Source of the DNA: Chloroflexota bacterium
Lineage (GTDB): Bacteria; Chloroflexota; Dehalococcoidia; JACQUE01
DNA length: 5,046 nt
Assembly: GCA_016210425.1 (NCBI GenBank)
Contig: JACQUE010000052.1
Span: forward strand, 1-5,046
Direction: 5' to 3'
The notes below the pieces were generated by a model. That model saw nothing but the letters and a program-made list of their open reading frames with translations, made no database searches and had not been told where the DNA came from. A program made the position numbers and the translations under genes. Shown in pieces: positions 4,580 to 5,046 of this stretch; the first letter of the stretch is position 1, and each line of letters starts with the position of its first letter.

Positions 4580-5046
4580 TTGAAGGCCTATCTCTATAAT
4601 TTCCTAGCAGCCCTGCGTGCAGCCGACAGGGTTCGCGCCAACCGGTTGATTGGCGATGCCCTCGCGGAGGCCATAGCCCCAGAGCAACTTTTGGACCAGG
4701 TTGTCATCGCCAGCCTCAACGCTCTAGGCGAGGGCTGGGAAGACGGGTCGGTCTCCCTCACGCAGGTCTATATGGGCGGTCGAATCGTCGAGGAGGTCAT
4801 AGAAAGCCTCCTGCCTCGGTTCGGCAAACATCCGCAGACCTGGGGCAAGATCGTCATCGGGACGCTGGGCGACCACCACGGCCTGGGGCAACGCATCGTA
4901 GGGAGCTATCTGGCATCAGCGGGAGCCGAGGTTGTATCTCTGGGCCTGGGAGTGAAACCAGCAGTCTTCGTAGAAAGGGCGATCGCGGAGGATGCCGATC
5001 TAGTCGCCATCTCTGTCCTGATGTATCATTCTGCCCTAGAGGTGCA
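4580..5046 (+). CDS. Corrinoid (B12)-binding methyltransferase-type protein, N-terminal 155 residues; 3' end outside window
   Basis: Carries a methylated cobalamin between a substrate methyltransferase and a second methyltransferase (MtaC/MtbC/MttC or MetH-module type); cytosolic. Start is TTG at 4580: AAGGAG (4568-4573) lies 6 nt upstream and an in-frame TAG at 4574-4576 excludes any earlier start. Residues about 20-80 form the four-helix cap domain (NALGEGWEDGSVSLTQVYMG at 47-66). From about 89 begins the Rossmann-like B12 domain: KIVIGTLGDHHGLGQRIVG (90-108). Asp98, His100 and Gly103 form the DxHxxG signature, and His100 is the expected lower cobalt ligand. GAEVVSLGLGVKP (115-127) and ISVLMYHS (144-151) follow, the latter matching the usual SxL. 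The later GG motif lies beyond the edge. The loop before Asp98 is one residue shorter than in typical MtbC-type proteins. The partner methyltransferase is not visible, so the substrate is unknown. Confidence 0.85.
   Translation, partial: MKAYLYNFLAALRAADRVRANRLIGDALAEAIAPEQLLDQVVIASLNALGEGWEDGSVSLTQVYMGGRIVEEVIESLLPRFGKHPQTWGKIVIGTLGDHHGLGQRIVGSYLASAGAEVVSLGLGVKPAVFVERAIAEDADLVAISVLMYHSALEV

Overview
The window is bacterial DNA: moderately GC-rich (roughly 60% by eye), densely packed, with Shine-Dalgarno sites and a mix of ATG, GTG, TTG and apparently CTG start codons. It holds six gene bodies and one clear intergenic control region. The taxon cannot be fixed from the sequence. A GC-rich palindrome of the form GGGGC-GTTCGCGAAC-GCCCC at 2222-2243 reminds me of dispersed repeats in Chloroflexota (Dehalococcoidia-like) genomes, but that is only a suggestion.

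Layout. At the left edge (2-340, + strand) is the C-terminal third of a type-1 glycerate kinase. It converges on, and overlaps by 45 bp, the end of a minus-strand gene run. Read in the direction of transcription (right to left), that run is: a HAD-family hydrolase gene interrupted by one in-frame TAA (4288-3560), a second intact paralogous HAD hydrolase (3521-2811), a short WrbA/flavodoxin-like protein (2805-2296), a 127-bp gap with a candidate promoter and the palindrome, an HpcH/HpaI-type class II aldolase (2168-1380), and a malate/L-lactate dehydrogenase-family (Ldh2) oxidoreductase (1378-296). Spacing is tight within two pairs: 5 bp between HAD and flavodoxin, and 1 bp between aldolase and dehydrogenase.

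The 291 bp at 4289-4579 are a divergent control region. It has a good sigma70-type promoter facing right, an AT-rich imperfect palindrome over its -10, a strong GC hairpin in the leader, and a weaker leftward promoter candidate. The right edge (4580-5046, + strand) is the start of a corrinoid (B12)-binding methyltransferase-type protein that begins at TTG and runs off the window.

How the genes may work together (inference): an HpaI/GarL-type aldolase, a 2-hydroxyacid/2-oxoacid dehydrogenase and a glycerate kinase resemble the lower part of sugar-acid (glucarate/galactarate-like) breakdown, where a 2-keto-3-deoxy acid is split to pyruvate plus an aldehyde that is reduced to glycerate and phosphorylated. 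The HAD phosphatases and flavodoxin form a separate, linked unit of unknown substrate. The corrinoid protein belongs to one-carbon methyl transfer and is probably an unrelated neighbour. I saw no tRNA, rRNA, CRISPR array, insertion sequence or phage gene. The most unusual points are the two paralogous HAD genes that both appear to start at CTG, and the lone nonsense codon in one of them. I found no convincing new multi-gene system.
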